Source: Candidatus Dormiibacterota bacterium (GTDB lineage: Bacteria; Chloroflexota; Dormibacteria; Aeolococcales; Bog-877). From it: a stretch of DNA of 37,690 nucleotides. Where the stretch lies: positions 1-37,690 of the forward strand of contig DAHUYV010000033.1 of assembly GCA_027306885.1 (NCBI GenBank). The letters run 5' to 3'. Below are positions 1 through 9,490 of the stretch, piece by piece (within the stretch, counting starts at the first letter, position 1; each line of letters opens with the position of its first letter). The notes beneath the pieces are model-generated. The model was given only the letters and a program-made list of their open reading frames with translations, had not been told where the DNA came from and ran no database searches. A program made the position numbers and the translations under genes.

Positions 1-138
1 GGCCTCGGGATCGACGCCCTCGGGTTCCGGAAGACCTTTCTCATCCTCCTGATCCCGGTTGCGGCAGCTGGGGCGGCCCAGCACCTGGTGGGAGCCCGGC
101 GAGGTCAGATCCGGCCCTCGCTCAGCTCAACCCACCTC
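1..138 (+). CDS. C-terminal fragment of a membrane protein (truncated at the window edge)
   Basis: Frame 1 is open from base 1 to TGA at 136-138: GLGIDALGFRKTFLILLIPVAAAGAAQHLVGARRGQIRPSLSSTHL*; one hydrophobic helix then a basic tail. No start in window. Confidence 0.4.
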
Positions 139-369
139 TGATCAATAGCGCAGGTTCGGAGCGATCGACGCCGCCTGCCAGCTCCTTCAGCAGATGGAGC
201 GGCGGCGGGGGGAGCGGCGATCCCGCCGGCGGGGGGTCGGGCCGCCAGCGGTGAGCCGCAGCCGGAGCGGAACCGCTGGCCGGGCGGGACTGGCCGTGGT
301 CCACCGGCGCTCTCGGCGGGGAGAATGGTGCTCCCGAGGCGACAGGGAAGGATGGCAAAGGGGTAATCG

Positions 370-1272
370 GTGCAGCGGAATCCAAGCGCGGTGGGGGAGC
401 GGGTCCGGGCGGTCTTCGCCGCGGCCGGCTGCCAGGGCTGGTGCCACGCCCGCGACCTCGACGCCGACAATGAGATCGGGATCGGGGAGGATGTGCCGGT
501 GGCGGCGGCGTCGGTGTTCAAGGTCCAGGTCGCGCTGGAGCTCTTCCGCCAGGTCGAGGAGGGGGCGCTCGCGGCTGGCCAGCGGATCGCCCTCGACCCG
601 CGAGGACGGACCCCCGGGCCGACCGGGATATCGCTGATGCGCGACCGGGTGGAGGTCAGCCTGAGAGACCTTGCGCTGCTGATGCTGACGGTCAGCGACA
701 ACGCCGCCACCGATGAGATCTTGAGAGCTGTCGGTCTGGACCGGGTGAAGGAGCTGGGCCGGTCGCTGGGTCTCACCGCAACCCGCGTCCGCGGGGACAC
801 CAGGTGGATTCTGGACGCGATAGCCGCTGACTGTGGGTTCCCTAGGTGGGAGGAGCTCAGTGCCGGCGAGGCGGTGGATCCGCTGCGGCTGCGCCGGGCG
901 CTGCGGCCGGAGAACACAGTGTCCACAAGCGCCCGCGATTCAACCCGCCTCCTCGCCGCGATCTGGGCGGACGAGGGAGCGCCGCCGCCGGCCTGCGCCG
1001 AGGTGCGGCGGCTGATGCGGCTGCAGCTGACCCGAAACCGGCTCGCCACCGGCTTCGATCGGTCGGTCATGGTGGCGGCGAAGTCCGGGTCGCTGCTGGG
1101 CTGGGTGCGCAACGAGGTGGGGGTGGTCGAGGTGCCGGGGGGCGGCCGCTTCGCGGTCGCGGTGTTCACCGTGGCCGAGGAGCACTACCGCCGCGAGGCG
1201 GAGATCAACTCTGCCATCGGAGCGGCGGCGCGGATGTTGGTGGAGAGCCTCCAAGGTAGGCGGGAAGCCTGA
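370..1272 (+). CDS. Class A beta-lactamase-like serine hydrolase
   Basis: Translation has SxxK (ASVFKVQ), SDN (TVSDNAATD) and KSG (AAKSGSLLGW) motifs in the right order; GTG start. Confidence 0.85.
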   Translation: MQRNPSAVGERVRAVFAAAGCQGWCHARDLDADNEIGIGEDVPVAAASVFKVQVALELFRQVEEGALAAGQRIALDPRGRTPGPTGISLMRDRVEVSLRDLALLMLTVSDNAATDEILRAVGLDRVKELGRSLGLTATRVRGDTRWILDAIAADCGFPRWEELSAGEAVDPLRLRRALRPENTVSTSARDSTRLLAAIWADEGAPPPACAEVRRLMRLQLTRNRLATGFDRSVMVAAKSGSLLGWVRNEVGVVEVPGGGRFAVAVFTVAEEHYRREAEINSAIGAAARMLVESLQGRREA

Positions 1273-1345
1273 GGGAAGGGCGCGGGCGGCGCCGCCGCGG
1301 GCGGCCCGCGCGCACTTTCGGCTCCGTTCTGATACCGTCGCCTCC

Positions 1346-2377
1346 ATGGGCGGCGTAATCGCGCTAGTCGTAATCGTGGTGGTGCTGGCCATCCTGGTGC
1401 GGGTCACGGTGCGGGTGGTGCAGCAGGGACAGAAGGGGGTGGTGAAGCGGCTGGGCCGCTTCCACACCACCCACAACCCCGGGCTGACCTTCCTCCTCCC
1501 CTTCGTGGACAGCATGACCCGGGTGGACATGCGCGAGGTCCCCCGGCGCGGGGACAAGCAGGACGTGATCACCAAGGACAACGTCGCCGTCGGGGTGAGC
1601 GCCACCATCTTTCACCAGGTCGTCGACGTCAACAAGGCGCTCTTTGAGGTCCAGGATTACCTGGTGGCGATCGACCAGATCGGCCGGACCGCACTGCGCG
1701 CGGTGTTCGGGACGATGAGCCTGGATGAGGCCCTCTCCGAGCGTCAGAAGATCAACACCCTGCTCAGCGAGCACATCGCCGACGCCACCGAGAAGTGGGG
1801 GGTGCGGGTCAACCGGATCGAGGTCCTGGACATCTTGCCCCCTCAGAACATCCTCCGGGCGATGGAGGAGCAGAAGGAGGCCGATCAGCACAAGCGATCG
1901 GTGATCCTGAAGTCGGAGGGAGACAAGCAGGCGGCGATCAACCAGGCCGAGGGAGATGCCCAGGCCAACATCACCAGGGCGACGGCCCAGAAGCAGGCGA
2001 CCGTGCTCGCCGCCGAGGCCAAGAAGCAGGCGCAGATCCTGGAGGCGGAGGGCCGGCGCGAGAGCCAGCGGCTGGACGCCGAGGGCGAGGCGGCCGCCAT
2101 CGACTCGGTGTTCGGGGCGATCCACGAGGGCAAGGCGAGCCCGGACGTGCTCGCCTTCTGGCAGCTGAAGAACCTGGCCCGGCTCGCCGAAAGCCCCAAC
2201 TCCAAGCTGATCGTCCCGGCCGACTTCGCGGGGCTGATGGGGGCGGCGCAGGCGCTGGCGGCCAGCATGGGTGAGCCCGGGGTCCCCGGCAACGGAAAGG
2301 CCGCGGCGGCACCCGAGGTGGTGGCCCACTCCCCGGCCCGGGCCAAGCGCGGGAGCGGCGAAGACAGTCCCTCGTAG
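1346..2377 (+). CDS. SPFH/band-7 (stomatin/prohibitin-like) membrane protein
   Basis: N-terminal TM helix, then VVQQGQKGVVKRLGRFHTTHNPGLTFLLPFVDSMTRVDMRE and an Ala/Glu-rich helical C-terminal region (AEAKKQAQILEAEGRRESQRLDAEGEA). Confidence 0.93.
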   Translation: MGGVIALVVIVVVLAILVRVTVRVVQQGQKGVVKRLGRFHTTHNPGLTFLLPFVDSMTRVDMREVPRRGDKQDVITKDNVAVGVSATIFHQVVDVNKALFEVQDYLVAIDQIGRTALRAVFGTMSLDEALSERQKINTLLSEHIADATEKWGVRVNRIEVLDILPPQNILRAMEEQKEADQHKRSVILKSEGDKQAAINQAEGDAQANITRATAQKQATVLAAEAKKQAQILEAEGRRESQRLDAEGEAAAIDSVFGAIHEGKASPDVLAFWQLKNLARLAESPNSKLIVPADFAGLMGAAQALAASMGEPGVPGNGKAAAAPEVVAHSPARAKRGSGEDSPS

Positions 2378-2450
2378 GAACTTGCCAGGGTCGTCGGACG
2401 GTCACTGATGTTGGAAGTTCGAGCAGCTCGGTGCTGACGGGGGGCCGTCG

Positions 2451-2657
2451 ATGCTCAACGGGATAGAGGCCCTTCCCGGTGAGGAGGGCACGGTGGTAAG
2501 GGCCATTCCGGGCAGCATCCATCTGGGTGAGGTGCGCGCCCGAGGTGACCTGTGGGCAGCGCGCTCGGCAACCGGCGAGCCGATACCCGAGGGGACGGTG
2601 GTGTTCATCCTCTATGTGGACCAGGGTCACCTGATCGTCGTCCCAGAGGCGGACTGA
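2451..2657 (+). CDS. Short NfeD-like OB-fold protein
   Basis: 68 aa: GEEGTVVRAIPGSIHLGEVRARGDLWAARSATGEPIPEGTVVFILYVDQGHLIVVPEAD matches the NfeD C-terminal pattern (G.v...G.w.A.s...I..G..V.v..v.g..L.V.p); directly downstream of the SPFH gene. Confidence 0.7.
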   Translation: MLNGIEALPGEEGTVVRAIPGSIHLGEVRARGDLWAARSATGEPIPEGTVVFILYVDQGHLIVVPEAD

Positions 2658-2831
2658 CCCGCTCCCGGGACCAGAAGAGCCCCGCAGCCAAACGCGTTCC
2701 GCTAGACCCTCGGTCTGCCCGCAGGCGGGCGACCCCGCACCTCAGCGCCCAGGGAGCGCCCGCGACCCGGAGGGCGATGTCTTCACCTTCCGCACCCACC
2801 GACCGGGCCCGGCTGAGGGCAGGAGCGCCGG

Positions 2832-3935
2832 TCAGACGTTGAAGAGGAAGTGCATGACGTCCCCGTCCTGGGTGAGGTACTCCCGCCCCTCCAGCCGGCG
2901 CTGCCCGCGCTCCCGGACCCCGGGGTAGCCGCCGGCCGCCACCAGGTCGTCCCAGCGGCAGACCTCGGCCCGGATGAAGCCCCTGGCGAAGTCGCTGTGG
3001 ATGGCGGCGGCGGCCTCCACCGCGCTTGAGCCGGAGCGCACCGTCCAGGCCCTGACCTCCTTCTCCCCGGCGGTGAAGAAGGTGATGAGGGAGAGCACGT
3101 GGTACCCAGCCCGGCTCAGCTTCCCCAGCCCGGTCTCGGTCAGCCCCAGCTGAGAGAGGAACTCCGCCGCCTCGCTGGGCTCGAGCTCCGCCAGCTCCGC
3201 CTCCAGCTTGGCCGAGACGGCGGCGAAATCCGCGCCCTCGCTGGCCGCCCGCTCCCGGACCCCGATCGCGGAGGCGGGCAGCTCCCCGGAGAGCGCTGCC
3301 TCGTCGACGTTGGCGACGAAGATCACCGGCTTGGCGGTGAGCAGCTGCCACTCGCGCAGGATCGGGGCCTGCTCTCGGCTGACCTCCACGCTCCGGGCGC
3401 TGGCGCCCCGCTCCAGCGCCGCCCGGACCTGCTCCAGCAGCTCCACCTCCTGCTTGACCTCGCGCGAGCCGGCGCCGGCCCGCGCCACCCGTCCCACCCG
3501 GTCCAGCCGACGCTCCAGGGTGGCGAGGTCGGCCAGCGCCAGCTCCAGCTCCAGGATCTCCAGGTCCCGAAGCGGGTCGATCTCCCCCTCGACGTGGCCC
3601 ACGTCCCCGGCGGAGAAGCAGCGCAGCACGAAGGCGATCGCGTCGGCGCCGCGGATGTGGCCGAGGAACTGGTTGCCAAGCCCCTCGCCGCGGTGGGCCC
3701 CCCGGACCAGCCCGGCGATGTCGGTGAAGGTGACGGTGGCGGGTATCACCCGCGGTGGGTGGAACACCGCGGCCAGCTGCTCCAGACGGGGGTCCGGCAC
3801 CGGCACCACCCCGGTGCTGGGCTCGATGGTGGTGAAGGGGAAGGCGCCGACGGCGGCGTGGGCCCTCGTGAGGGCGTTGAAGAGGGTCGACTTGCCGGCG
3901 TTGGGGAGGCCGACGATGCCCACCGAGAGGCTCAA
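2832..3935 (-). CDS. ychF: Ribosome-binding GTPase/ATPase YchF (Obg family)
   Basis: LSVGIVGLPNAGKSTLFNALTRAHAAVGAFPFTTIEPSTGVVPVPDPRL; ends ...LTQDGDVMHFLFNV. Probable TTG start at 3935 overlapping the upstream stop codon. Confidence 0.94.
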   Translation of the reverse strand: MSLSVGIVGLPNAGKSTLFNALTRAHAAVGAFPFTTIEPSTGVVPVPDPRLEQLAAVFHPPRVIPATVTFTDIAGLVRGAHRGEGLGNQFLGHIRGADAIAFVLRCFSAGDVGHVEGEIDPLRDLEILELELALADLATLERRLDRVGRVARAGAGSREVKQEVELLEQVRAALERGASARSVEVSREQAPILREWQLLTAKPVIFVANVDEAALSGELPASAIGVRERAASEGADFAAVSAKLEAELAELEPSEAAEFLSQLGLTETGLGKLSRAGYHVLSLITFFTAGEKEVRAWTVRSGSSAVEAAAAIHSDFARGFIRAEVCRWDDLVAAGGYPGVRERGQRRLEGREYLTQDGDVMHFLFNV

Positions 3936-4771
3936 GCCGGGACCACCACCGCCGGCTGGTCCAGCTGGTAGTGGCTCACCACCGCCGCCAACCCGCCGCC
4001 GCCGGGGCCGGGGGCGACCCACTCGGCGGCGCGGCGCACCTCCTCGGAGGCGGTCTCCACCGCCACCGCGGTCCCGGCGGCCCGGAGCAGGGGCAGGTCG
4101 TTGGGGGCATCGCCGAGGGCGATCACCTGGCTCGGGTCAACGCCGAGGTGAGCGCAGAGCCAGCGCAGCGCCGCCCCCTTGTCGACGTCTCGGGCGGTGA
4201 TCTCGCAGAAGCCCACCAGCGACCTGGTGACCTCGGCCCGGTCCCCGACCAGCTCCCGGACCTCCGCGAGCAGGGCGGGAAAGCGGTCCAGCTCCGCCGT
4301 CACCAGGGTCATCTTGGTGGTCCCCCGGCGCAGCCGCTCCTCCAGGGGCGGGTCCTTCGCCACCACCGGCTCCACCTGGGCGATGCTGGTGTAGAAGGCG
4401 ACGTCGTCGTTGAGCGCCTCCACCAGCAGCTGGTCGTCCTGGTACACGTTGACCGAGTAGCCGCGGCGGTGGGCCAGCTCCAGGACCGGGAGGGCCACCT
4501 CGGCGGGCAGCTCCCGGCGCCACAGCACCCGCCCCCCCACCCGGGAGGGCAGCTCCCGGATCAGCGCTCCCTGGTAGCAGATGATCGGCAGCCGGGTCTC
4601 GAGCCGGGTGGCGTAGGGCAACGCCGAGCGGTACATCCGGCCGGTGGCGACCCCGATCAACGTCCCGGCCTCCTGGGCGCGGTGGGCGGCCTCGACATCC
4701 CTCGGGTCCAGCTCCAAGCGGCGGTCGAGCAGCGTCCCGTCCAGATCGGTCAGCAGCAGGCGGGGGCTCAC
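3932..4771 (-). CDS. HAD-superfamily (Cof/IIB-type) hydrolase
   Basis: VSPRLLLTDLDGTLLDRRLELDPRDVEAAHRAQEAGTLIGVATGRM ... KGAALRWLCAHLGVDPSQVIALGDAPNDLPLLRAAGTAVAVETA; GTG start inferred at 4771. Confidence 0.92.
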   Translation of the reverse strand: MSPRLLLTDLDGTLLDRRLELDPRDVEAAHRAQEAGTLIGVATGRMYRSALPYATRLETRLPIICYQGALIRELPSRVGGRVLWRRELPAEVALPVLELAHRRGYSVNVYQDDQLLVEALNDDVAFYTSIAQVEPVVAKDPPLEERLRRGTTKMTLVTAELDRFPALLAEVRELVGDRAEVTRSLVGFCEITARDVDKGAALRWLCAHLGVDPSQVIALGDAPNDLPLLRAAGTAVAVETASEEVRRAAEWVAPGPGGGGLAAVVSHYQLDQPAVVVPA

Positions 4772-4938
4772 CCCACGGCCCCCCCACGAGAAGTGGCGGT
4801 GGGCCGCCGGGACGGGCGCCTTCCCGCTGTCGATGGGGCCGGGCTTTGGGTGGTCAACCCCCCCATTGTCGCCGATGGGGCCGGCCCGTCCGATCTCGGC
4901 CCGGGCGGGCCGGGTACCGCTACGGGTATAGTGGTGAC

Positions 4939-6180
4939 ATTCCAGTTCGTTCTCGACGTCCGTTTCGGCCCGCGGCCCGCACCTACGCCCCGGCCCCGCA
5001 AGAGGGTCCCGCGACCCCCCCAGTTCCGACGAGTTCATTCGCCGAGCTGGGCCTGTCGGCGTCCATGCGGTCCACCCTCGAGGGGATCGGGTACCGCAAC
5101 CCCACCCCGATCCAGGCCCTCACCATCCCCAAGGCGATCGCCGGCCGGGACATCATCGGAGGGGCGCAGACCGGCTCGGGCAAGACCGCGGCCTTCGCCA
5201 TCCCGGTGCTGGAGCGGCTGGACCCGCAGCTTCCGGAGGTGCAGGCGATCGTGCTCTGCCCCACTCGCGAGCTGGCCGCCCAGGTCACAATTGAGTTCGA
5301 GCGGCTCGCCGCCCACCTCCCGATCCAGGTGCTGGCGGTGGTCGGTGGAGACTCGATGACCCGTCAGCTGGACGGCCTGCGGCGGCACCCGGCGGTGGTG
5401 GTGGGAACCCCCGGGCGCGTCCTGGACCACCTCCAGCGGCGCAGCCTCTCCCTCGCCCGGGTGAAGTTCGCGATCCTGGACGAGGCCGACCGGATGCTGG
5501 ACATGGGCTTCGCCCCCGACGTGGAGCGGATCCTGCAGCAGACACCCAAGGCGCGCCAGACCCTGCTCTTCTCGGCGACGGTCCCGGCCTGGATCCACCG
5601 GCTCGCCGAACGCCACATGCGCGAACCCGAGACCCTGTCGGTCGCCGGGGAGATGGAGCTGGTGCCCACCGTCCGCCAGTGGTGCATCGAGTGCTCCTGG
5701 GCGGACAAGGTCGAGGCGCTGACCATGCTGATGGACAGCCCCCAGGTCACCATGGGCCTGATCTTCACCTCCACCAAGCGCAACGCCGACCTGCTCCACG
5801 CCTCGCTGCTGGCCCGCGGCTACGACGTCACCGTGATCCACGGCGACCTCAGCCAGCACGACCGCGACCAGGCGCTGGAGCGCTTCCGTCACTCCAAGGT
5901 GCGCTTCCTCATCGCCACCGATGTGGCCGCCCGAGGCCTCGACATCGAGGACATCAGCCACGTGATCAACTACGACGCCCCCTCCACGCCGGAGGACTAC
6001 GTCCACCGCGTGGGGCGCACCGCCCGGGCCGGGCGCGAGGGTGTGGCCCTCACCCTGATCACCCCGATCGAGATCCTGAAGATCCGCGACATCGAGCGCC
6101 ACACCCACCGACCGATCGAGCGCCATCAGCTCGAGGACCTCCGCCTGCTGGCGGGGTCGGTGGGTGAGCTGGTCGGCTGA
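4939..6180 (+). CDS. DEAD-box ATP-dependent RNA helicase
   Basis: Q-motif (FAELGLSASMRSTLEGIGYRNPTPIQ), AQTGSGKT, PTRELAAQV, TPGRVLDH, DEADRMLDMGF, SAT, HRVGRTARAGR. Stop at 6178-6180. Start uncertain: no in-frame ATG/GTG/TTG between the TATAGT box (4927) and the Q-motif Phe; ATT at 4939 proposed. Confidence 0.92.
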   Translation: MPVRSRRPFRPAARTYAPAPQEGPATPPVPTSSFAELGLSASMRSTLEGIGYRNPTPIQALTIPKAIAGRDIIGGAQTGSGKTAAFAIPVLERLDPQLPEVQAIVLCPTRELAAQVTIEFERLAAHLPIQVLAVVGGDSMTRQLDGLRRHPAVVVGTPGRVLDHLQRRSLSLARVKFAILDEADRMLDMGFAPDVERILQQTPKARQTLLFSATVPAWIHRLAERHMREPETLSVAGEMELVPTVRQWCIECSWADKVEALTMLMDSPQVTMGLIFTSTKRNADLLHASLLARGYDVTVIHGDLSQHDRDQALERFRHSKVRFLIATDVAARGLDIEDISHVINYDAPSTPEDYVHRVGRTARAGREGVALTLITPIEILKIRDIERHTHRPIERHQLEDLRLLAGSVGELVG

Positions 6181-6195
6181 GGGCCCCTCCCCCTC

Positions 6196-7053
6196 TCACC
6201 CCTCGCCGGATGGCGCCACCGCCCTGGGGTACAGGCCGAACGGGCGGAGCTCCGCCGTGAGCCGGGCCAGGTCCTCCAGCAGCGGACCGGGGTCGAGTCC
6301 GGCCGGCAGCTCAAGGTCCGCGTAGAAGCGGTAGTGGAAGGGGAGCTCGGGCACCGGCCGGGAGTCCAGCCGGCTGAGGTTGAGGTGGTGGCCGGCGCAG
6401 GCGTCGAGCACCGCCGCCAGCGCCCCCGGTCGGTGGGCGGTGGCGAAGCCCAGGGAGAGCTTGGAGTCCCCGGGCACCGGCCCGAGGTCCGTCCTCCCGA
6501 CCCGGCAGACGAGGAAGCGGGTGCGGTTGGAGGGCTGGTCGGCGATGTCCGAGGCGAGCACCTCCAGCCCGTAGCGAAGCGCGGCGGCCGAGCTGGCTAT
6601 CGCGGCTTCCCCCTCCCGCGAACCCTCCGCCACCTCCCGGGCCGCCCCCGCGGTGTCCGGGAACGGCACCGGCTCGATGCCCCGGGCGGCCAGCCACCCC
6701 GCGCACTGAGCGAGCGCCTGGGGGTGGGAGAGGGCCCGCTCCACCCGGCCCGGCCGGCGCGCCAGGAGGTGGTGCCGGATGGGAGCGATGTGCTCTCCCA
6801 CAACGCTCACCTTCGGGTGGGTCCAGAGCAGGTCGGAAACCTCCTGCACCACCCCGCCCAGGCTGTTCTCCACCGGGAGCACCGCGGTGGCCCCCGGCCC
6901 AAGATCGGCGAAGACCGCGGCGAAGGTCGCCCGCCCCGAGGGATCGGCCTTGGGGAAGAGCTTTCGGGCCGCCTCCTCGGAGTAGGCCCCAGGCTCCCCC
7001 TGGTAGAGGACCGGCCCGCCTCCGGGGGCCGCCGCCAGCCCAGCCTCGGCCAC
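6196..7053 (-). CDS. pheA: Prephenate dehydratase
   Basis: VLYQGEPGAYSEEAARKLFP ... VLPVENSLGGVVQEVSDLL ... SNRTRFLVC ... KLSLGFATAHRPGALAAVLDACAGHHLNLSRLDSRP (ACT domain). GTG start overlaps the leuD stop (TAGTG). Confidence 0.93.
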   Translation of the reverse strand: MAEAGLAAAPGGGPVLYQGEPGAYSEEAARKLFPKADPSGRATFAAVFADLGPGATAVLPVENSLGGVVQEVSDLLWTHPKVSVVGEHIAPIRHHLLARRPGRVERALSHPQALAQCAGWLAARGIEPVPFPDTAGAAREVAEGSREGEAAIASSAAALRYGLEVLASDIADQPSNRTRFLVCRVGRTDLGPVPGDSKLSLGFATAHRPGALAAVLDACAGHHLNLSRLDSRPVPELPFHYRFYADLELPAGLDPGPLLEDLARLTAELRPFGLYPRAVAPSGEG

Positions 7054-7673
7054 TATCCCCAGCTGTGCTTGGTGGTGGGCAGGAGCGGAGAGCGGGAGGC
7101 CTCGTAGGCGGCGATCGCCGCCTCCTCGCGGCCGGCCATCCCCAGAGGGTCCAGCCCACTGAGCAGGCACTCCCGCCAGAACGGCTCCACCTCGAAGGCG
7201 AAGGAGCGACCCTCCTCGTCGCGAACCGTAAGGGCGCTGAGGTCGACCGCCAGCCGATATCCGTCCCGCCGGCGGGTGCGCTCGGCCAGGGTGGTCACGA
7301 CCGCCTCGGGGAGGACCACCGGCAGGAACCCGTTCTGGTAGGAGTTGGTGGCGAAGATGTCGGCGAAGGAGGGGGCGATCACCGCCCGGAAGCCCATCCC
7401 CGAGAGCGCCCACACCGCGTGCTCCCGCGATGAGCCACATCCGAAGTTGCGGCCGGCGAGGAGCAGGGCAGCCCCCCGGTACTCAGGGCTGTTGAGTTCG
7501 AAATCGGGGACCTCACGGCCCTGTGAGTCGTATCGCCCATCGAAGAAGCAGGCCTCTCCATACCCGTCCCGTTCGGTGCTCTTGAGGAACTGCTTGGGGA
7601 TGATCTGGTCGGTGTCGACGTCGTCCCGGGAGAGGGTGGCGCAGAGGCCCTCGACGACCGTGAACGCCTCCAT
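7053..7673 (-). CDS. leuD: 3-isopropylmalate dehydratase small subunit
   Basis: RDDVDTDQIIPKQFLKSTERDGYGEACFFDGRY ... GRNFGCGSSREHAVWAL ... SFADIFATNSYQNGFLPV. Confidence 0.96.
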   Translation of the reverse strand: MEAFTVVEGLCATLSRDDVDTDQIIPKQFLKSTERDGYGEACFFDGRYDSQGREVPDFELNSPEYRGAALLLAGRNFGCGSSREHAVWALSGMGFRAVIAPSFADIFATNSYQNGFLPVVLPEAVVTTLAERTRRRDGYRLAVDLSALTVRDEEGRSFAFEVEPFWRECLLSGLDPLGMAGREEAAIAAYEASRSPLLPTTKHSWG

Positions 7674-7674
7674 C

Positions 7675-9150
7675 TCAGCCCACCTCGAGGGGCCGGCCGA
7701 GGTCGGCCGACTCCAGCTCCCGGACGTCGGCGAAGTGCCCGAACACGGCGGCGGCGGCCGCCATCTGTGGGCTGACCAGGTGGGTGCGCCCACCCGCCCC
7801 CTGGCGGCCTTCGAAGTTGCGGTTGGAGGTGGAGGCGCACCGCTCCCCCGGTGAAAGGATGTCGGGGTTCATCCCAAGGCACATCGAGCAGCCGGCCTCC
7901 AGCCACTCGAACCCCGCCTCCCGGAAGACCCGATCCAGCCCCTCGGCCTCGGCGGCCCGCTTCACCGACCCCGACCCGGGCACCACCATAGCCCGGACCC
8001 CGGAGTGGACTCGGCGGCCGGCGGCCACCCCGGCGGCGGCGCGCAGGTCCTCCAGCCGGCTGTTGGTGCAGGAGCCGATGAACACCCGGTCGACCGAGAT
8101 CTCCTGGATGGCGGTGCCCTCCTCCAGCCCCATGTAGGCAAGGGCGCGGGCGGCGGCCTCGCGCTCGGCACCGGGCTCCAGCTCCGCCAGCCGGGGGATC
8201 CGGCCCCCCACGGTCGCGGACATCGCCGGGGTGGTGCCCCAGGTCACGAAGGGGGCGAGCTGGGCGGCGTCCAGGACCACGGTGCGGTCGAAGACGGCGC
8301 CCTTGTCGGTGGCGAAGCTCAGCCAGCGCTCGGCCGCCCGGTCGAAGTCGGGCCCCTCGGGGACCGCCCGGCGACCCCGGAGGTAGGCCACGGTGGTCTG
8401 GTCGGGGGACACCAGCCCCGCCCGGGCGCCGGCCTCGATGGTCATGTTGCAGAGCGTCATGCGCCCCTCCATGCTGAGCCCGCGGATGGCGCTGCCGGTG
8501 TACTCGATCACCGATCCCCGGCCGCCGGCGACCCCGAGGCGCTGGATGATCCCGAGGGCGACATCCTTGGCGGTCACCCCCGCCGGGAGCTCGCCCTCCA
8601 CCCTGACCTCCAGCGTCGACGAGGGGGCCTGCCACAGGCACTGGGTCGCCAGCACCTGCTCCACCTCGGAGGTCCCGATGCCAAAGGCCAGCGCCCCGAG
8701 AGCGCCATGGGTGGCGGTGTGGGAGTCGCCGCAGACCACCGTGGTCCCCGGCTGGGAGAGTCCCAGCTCCGGACCCACCACGTGGACGATCCCCTGGCGG
8801 GCATGGTGCAGGTCGAGGAGGGGGATCTCCGCGGCAGCGCAGTTGGTGGCCAGCTGGCGGAGCTGCTCCCGTCCCACCGGGTCGGGGGAGGGGCGGCTGC
8901 GCTCCCAGGTGGGCACCACGTGGTCCATCACCGCCAGAGTCAGCTCCGGCCGCCGCACCGACCGGCCCTGCGCCCTCAGCCTGGAGAAGGCCTGGGGTGA
9001 GGTCACCTCGTGGACCAGATGCAGGTCAACGTACATGAGCATCCGCTGGTCGGGGTCCCCCGCCACCCGGTGCGACTCCCAGATCTTCCGGTACGCCGTT
9101 CGCCGGGGCGCGGGCGGGGCGGTGTCAACCTCCACGGTGTCTCCCTCCAT
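7675..9150 (-). CDS. leuC: 3-isopropylmalate dehydratase large subunit
   Basis: [87 protein letters not shown] at 9135 has a better-placed GGAGGG Shine-Dalgarno than the ATG at 9150. Confidence 0.96.
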   Translation of the reverse strand: MEGDTVEVDTAPPAPRRTAYRKIWESHRVAGDPDQRMLMYVDLHLVHEVTSPQAFSRLRAQGRSVRRPELTLAVMDHVVPTWERSRPSPDPVGREQLRQLATNCAAAEIPLLDLHHARQGIVHVVGPELGLSQPGTTVVCGDSHTATHGALGALAFGIGTSEVEQVLATQCLWQAPSSTLEVRVEGELPAGVTAKDVALGIIQRLGVAGGRGSVIEYTGSAIRGLSMEGRMTLCNMTIEAGARAGLVSPDQTTVAYLRGRRAVPEGPDFDRAAERWLSFATDKGAVFDRTVVLDAAQLAPFVTWGTTPAMSATVGGRIPRLAELEPGAEREAAARALAYMGLEEGTAIQEISVDRVFIGSCTNSRLEDLRAAAGVAAGRRVHSGVRAMVVPGSGSVKRAAEAEGLDRVFREAGFEWLEAGCSMCLGMNPDILSPGERCASTSNRNFEGRQGAGGRTHLVSPQMAAAAAVFGHFADVRELESADLGRPLEVG

Positions 9151-9490
9151 CAGCCGGCGCCGGCCGCCGGAGCGTTCGCCAAGGGGTGGCGGGCCGTCTG
9201 GTCACAGCCCTCCGTCACGGGCCCGGTCGGGACCCAGAGGATGTTAGGGGAGTGGTCCCGGAGGACCCCGGGGCACCCCCGACCGATGGGGTCCACCCCG
9301 CCCCCCCGAACCCCCGTCTCCCCCCACCACCGCGGCCGGCGAGGCGGCCCCGGCAACGGCGCGGGGGTTGCGGCGGTGAATCCCGATCCGAGGGCCACGG
9401 CCGACGGCCCCACCACCCGCGCCGGCGCCATCGGCGCGGCGCCGAGGTCGGGACCGCAGCGGGCTTCTCCCGCCGCCGGCTGGGCGGTCC

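Noticed and set aside
105-1169. 354-aa minus-strand ORF at the left edge
   Set aside because: Antisense to the beta-lactamase-like gene, whose catalytic motifs are intact; Ser/Arg/Pro-rich shadow translation.
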